DNA of 43,946 nucleotides from JAVJSD01 sp040219575 (GTDB taxonomy: Bacteria; Planctomycetota; Planctomycetia; Pirellulales; Pirellulaceae): NCBI GenBank assembly GCA_040219575.1, contig JAVJSD010000002.1:1-43946 (forward strand), in the 5' to 3' direction. The notes beneath the pieces were generated by a model. The model was not told where the DNA came from and ran no database searches. It saw nothing but the letters and a program-made list of their open reading frames with translations. Shown in pieces: positions 42,401 through 43,946 of this stretch. Each line of letters opens with the position of its first letter. Position 1 is the stretch's first letter. The translations under genes were made by a program, and so were the position numbers.

Positions 42401-43946
42401 TCGACGTGGACGTGTTCCAACTTTCGACGGCCGAGGCGTAGGCGTCGGCGACGTTGGTTTGGAAGGTCTTGTCGGACGTGGCGTTGTCGACGGCGAACTG
42501 TTTGGAGAGCAGGGCCAGGTCGTCGTCGTACGTCTTATCGAGCGGGGCGACGGTCGTCCACCAGGCTTCGTACTCTTCGGCGCTGCGGACGCTGAGCGTG
42601 CTGGTGGCGGCGGTGAGCGACACGGAGTAGTCGCGCTCCGCGTCGGCCATTCCCGCGTCGTGATCGACGTACTGGTCGGCGATGGCGTCGTGCCAGACCT
42701 GCTCGGCCGCATGGTAGTCGATGCGGTACGCACGGGTGGCGTCGGCGATGGCCTCGCCCCGGGCGTCGATGGCGTTGTGGTGAACGAGGGCCAGTTGCTG
42801 CTGGAGGGTGTAGAGGTCGTCGGGGTATTCTTCGGAGTGCTCGTTGAAGAGCCGGTCGTATTGGATCTGCGCGAGCGCTTCGGCGAAGGTTTTTTCGGCG
42901 AGCGAGATGGCGTCGGACTGGGTTTCGACCTTTTCGGCGAGCGTGTTGGTGCGGGTCTGCTGGGCGGCGCTGGCCTCCAACTCCAACCACGACACCTCGA
43001 TGGCCTCGTCTACCGTGCGGGTCCACAGGGCCTCGGCGAGTTCGTCGGCCCATTGCTTGGTGGCGAGGGCGACCTGCTCGGTCTCGTTGCGCGTGGCCGC
43101 GTTGACCGCCTGCTGGTGGACCAGGAACTTCGTATTGACCGCGTTGATGTGGTTGACTTCGTTCTGGGCCAGTTCCTTCTGGTAGGCGGACCAGGCGGAG
43201 CCTTCCTGCTGACTCCAGGTTTCAATCGCGTCGAGTTTGGCTTGCGCCAGGGCCTGGTCGAGGCTGGCGGCGAGTTCGGCGACCCGGTTGCTGTAGGTCT
43301 CCTCGGCGACCGCGATTGTGTTGGACAACGTGAGGGCGGCTTGGGCGATGTCGTTGTCGCGTTGCTCGGTTGCATCGGCGATGTCGACGTCGCGGTCGAG
43401 CTTGGCGTTGGCCAGGTGGTCGTTGCGCCAGCGGTCGTGGGCGGCTTTTTGCTCTTGGTAGTGCTTCAGGGCGGCGCTTTTGGTGGTGTCGCGCTTGTAG
43501 ATCGAGGCGGCGTCTTGGTTTTTGCGGAGTTTTTCGGCCCCAGGCAGGTCGACGCCGTAGTACTGGTTGTTGATGTCCTGCTGGGTCTCGGCCTTGGCCA
43601 GCCAGGCGGCGTCGATGAGTTCTGGGTCGCCGTTGGCGGCGGTCACGGCATCGGCGTAGGTCTGCAGCGCCTGGGCGTAGGCGCCGGCGCGGGCGGCGGT
43701 GAGGGACTCGTAGGTGCTTTCGTACTTGTCGTCGTGGTCTTGGGCTTCCTTCTGCAGCAGGCTTTCGGCGAGGTCGTTGCTGAGCTGGAGTTTCATCAGC
43801 TCCCTCGCCAGGTTGATCGTGGGGTGCTGGTCTTGATGGGCGTTGTCGTAGGCCCGTTCGGCGGCCGCCTGGTCGATTTCAAACTGGGCCTTGAAGCCCT
43901 TGACGGCGTCGAGATAGATCTCTTCCGCATCGTCCGCAGCGTCGTC
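36426..43946 (-). CDS. Giant Ala-rich repeat protein with a polymorphic-toxin-like C-terminus (5' end outside window)
   Basis: The frame is open from the right edge to a TAG at 36426-36428: 2506 residues with the N-terminus missing. From 43946 to about 38830 it encodes Ala/Asp/Thr-rich helical repeats with recurring (S/T)PW and ITYATSLGDANITYT-like units. A linker follows (about 38230-38830), rich in acidic residues, then a Pro stretch (VPSRPLPEPPPLIS). A Gly/Ala-rich hydrophobic segment (about 37480-37600, MVIATPAVVVSGPAISAGAA) resembles pre-toxin regions. The last 150 residues (FGQRRVAPRF, AGRSLDAVAADLASGKVLAD, LSNRSWATLQMAGRRPSNVL) resemble C-terminal tips of RHS-type polymorphic toxins. 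The tip DNA is more AT-rich than the repeats. The likely role is a surface or secreted effector; the export signal would lie outside the window. Confidence 0.75.
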   Translation of the reverse strand, partial: DDAADDAEEIYLDAVKGFKAQFEIDQAAAERAYDNAHQDQHPTINLARELMKLQLSNDLAESLLQKEAQDHDDKYESTYESLTAARAGAYAQALQTYADAVTAANGDPELIDAAWLAKAETQQDINNQYYGVDLPGAEKLRKNQDAASIYKRDTTKSAALKHYQEQKAAHDRWRNDHLANAKLDRDVDIADATEQRDNDIAQAALTLSNTIAVAEETYSNRVAELAASLDQALAQAKLDAIETWSQQEGSAWSAYQKELAQNEVNHINAVNTKFLVHQQAVNAATRNETEQVALATKQWADELAEALWTRTVDEAIEVSWLELEASAAQQTRTNTLAEKVETQSDAISLAEKTFAEALAQIQYDRLFNEHSEEYPDDLYTLQQQLALVHHNAIDARGEAIADATRAYRIDYHAAEQVWHDAIADQYVDHDAGMADAERDYSVSLTAATSTLSVRSAEEYEAWWTTVAPLDKTYDDDLALLSKQFAVDNATSDKTFQTNVADAYASAVESWNTSTSTPWSAYLSALAEAEAERVGLTGDAFITYATSLGDANITYTGLVTTADKTYNQADAAAYKTQAVAMATALNDYATTVGQARVDHATQVAQETAEHDKAVVGLNKGYRDAIAFEQETWTDNVRQAEWDYQAAESQAELDYSEELITEAEKFDLVADADEARQDAIEAAEILYATNLRPIRLQWMYDRADEMVELTSDVGIQREALAAVVRTETIDLADDRNAASKQLNSTIEEEVRKLTVAYAEARYGTGAGGTAGLIVSVAAADRALDEDLEGAQNGHTIDVNTALDAYQSDMLADHGGDLDAAATATGFDWVEYNAAAATAEQTQNTTMTSITSGHDAAVASKHATFRDTMDDADAGLVQAQVDAQRSLAVGQAAAAKVRNVAEYDALADQIAAFQTVAANRAEDELQAEVAYQNGHALARETRSDAEALASSVWVTDRLTALTTYYASQAPDRDAVRDAAYAAADELRGDKNYDAKIIFVGTVGNELYFRAEDLGDAIITWATDMGDARIGYTTAVNTAEAGYATAVTGVTNTYAHDSTAADSSFTAALAAAQKTLSTGLANLAAQFQHDIVQPLADYAEDIAGAQVGYFTGLASAAASTISTWAAAELTDEAQFLAAQASAASTWISTVAANFSGNAASYASADANFSASQQDASAGRTQTTADAEVAYTNGVETLAAARVTNSVARRRTFEEGAVARDNTRAEDGTLADKNRSVKYAEDAKAYAMAMALAERNYQVAEAEAVPGSTHELDRDKAHAQASLDRVTRQADADLDWIVAQVGANKTLVKGHAGAVAQLEADLADYDKTFADGVTAKSATLQAAYDGAHSAFASLVDAASSALHITYAGLSAAVLGDQYAADEAATTVINTSQGSPWSLSLKNISITVKSWWEGNESDFQAQAANEAAAGTIRQNATNLAADTRSGSTITAQSSASNSRTTAQRDLRAGVAAAHAEYIDDLADPTETYIVDVALADRNFKVDEATAARDKVFGEVAGVPYGQSEYDAALETAADERDATTTAAYITYAIGQANAGGARRTALNVVEDAYTNLVTGAQVAFTAAMNAANTLYTSAVSAAETAHETTTSQSNTSYVAASSGALATAVSDLAVSVATPWVNFAASVLGAQSEVAEDQAEAKEAHTVAVATADETHAVAMSQHEATHQTSTTAAGSTYQQALTEYLGDLRDAFTGVVSALAAAAAHFPVPPKVPTPPELVGDYTVEALPVDEYFRTFSADLEGTGWALGAPMPVEDLDQHEGSALDGNHILDGIERQVEGLTQVETTDEQVQEQALAEFGESLWSTAGSLSEAFEQAFAGLFAEGDSDEFAHYKDDPNVIVHNGHAANIDDFQLGLVPIEYMLAADGDVLDPSHPSAATAASILNAQRSASQNSEALAQRNGTVGAIGQNSIVPSRPLPEPPPLISKEEYVQAVLDYARREFTREFLGGRAGPITPEQSKSIETRIEIVKGLAEKLYAEVVKEHQRASQNAVIRHLLQDPAFQVAKRIAKSPPVTQIQDPLGTVYHLNDAFFEDRAAEYYQRKSRINQDLGASCGHSQEHVMDALKAGIPTQVCHGVASNTGLLVGPTNSHRVLGGAGHLQWFVEWRMTGATGAVLAGMVIATPAVVVSGPAISAGAASLGTFLAAEGSLLTGSVAVAAESSAPYLVAAATLLATNPQLLEQGAVASEQYFNKFTAEDWIRLEGIMRMAGGTTEAAGAALSPEAGPVAMLVYAHGVDELKTGWYMWFSGQRHRTATSQGISGTLVFVGTDEATAAQLGELGDAGIGIFLQPGAINRLSSADFVPSRPSSRVVAVGGRPYRYSEWADDVARIRTQTDSTIGFTPDVWHNSIGPDDFRGQLITTPTEPVFFGQRRVAPRFRLYSGAPPQIAGRSLDAVAADLASGKVLADDLIVQITRHPDGRLVALSNRSWATLQMAGRRPSNVLLVPFDELTPDELLRLIEDPLPGHGASVISNRLPVTLDEAGTQHVYSVFFYFP

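Noticed and set aside
36426..43946. Apparent tandem nucleotide repeats in the giant gene, considered as a CRISPR or satellite
   Set aside because: Spacing and sequence are irregular and the pattern follows codons of an Ala-rich helical protein; no constant repeat with unique spacers exists anywhere in the window.

Overview
The window comes from a GC-rich bacterium that is almost certainly a planctomycete (Pirellulales-like). The pointers are a TIGR02603-type haem-binding c-type protein, an ECF sigma factor overlapping a 1906-residue kinase/WD40/TPR protein, a J-domain-like membrane protein of the planctomycete type, formylglycine-enzyme-like and TPR lipoproteins, and a giant Ala-rich repeat gene. 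This assignment is an inference from gene content; no rRNA is present.

Region 1 (1-14.8 kb) is mobile DNA built around a tRNA-Leu(CAA) gene (1934-2017). A tyrosine integrase lies on each side of the tRNA. To the right follow an excisionase-like HTH protein, a DUF5131 (phage Gp37/Gp68-like) protein, a small ORF, an archaeo-eukaryotic-type primase-polymerase and a DUF927-like ATPase. Together these look like an integrative element with its own replication module. It has been hit twice in series. An IS66-family element (4062-9974) inserted with a perfect 8-bp target duplication. A 3.4-kb recombinase-in-trio (RIT) element, with three ATGA-overlapping tyrosine recombinases, then inserted into the IS66 transposase gene. 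Removing the RIT restores a 531-residue transposase exactly.

Region 2 (14.8-29.4 kb) looks chromosomal. It holds a two-gene unit encoding a CobS/MoxR-like AAA+ protein and a CobT-like von Willebrand A protein, both with changed key residues. Next come a 34-residue membrane peptide, a haem-binding protein, a secreted trypsin-like protease, the sigma factor-kinase pair and the J-domain-like protein.

Region 3 (29.4-35.8 kb) mixes genes and decay. Remnants are an ECF sigma factor 5' end, a universal stress protein with two frameshifts, a formylglycine-enzyme-like lipoprotein gene with one in-frame amber codon, a fragment resembling the giant gene, and the 3' end of a group II intron. Apparently intact genes are a STAS protein, a methyltransferase and a TPR lipoprotein. 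A family of long imperfect palindromes (seven full or half copies) occurs at 14.8-15.0 kb and 30.1-32.2 kb.

Region 4 (35.8-43.9 kb, minus strand) is a gene of more than 2500 codons running off the right edge. It encodes thousands of residues of Ala-rich helical repeat, then a linker, a hydrophobic pre-toxin-like segment and a C-terminal domain resembling the tips of polymorphic toxins. It is followed 18 bp later by an unknown 192-residue gene in the position of an immunity gene. This is the most likely undescribed biological system in the window.
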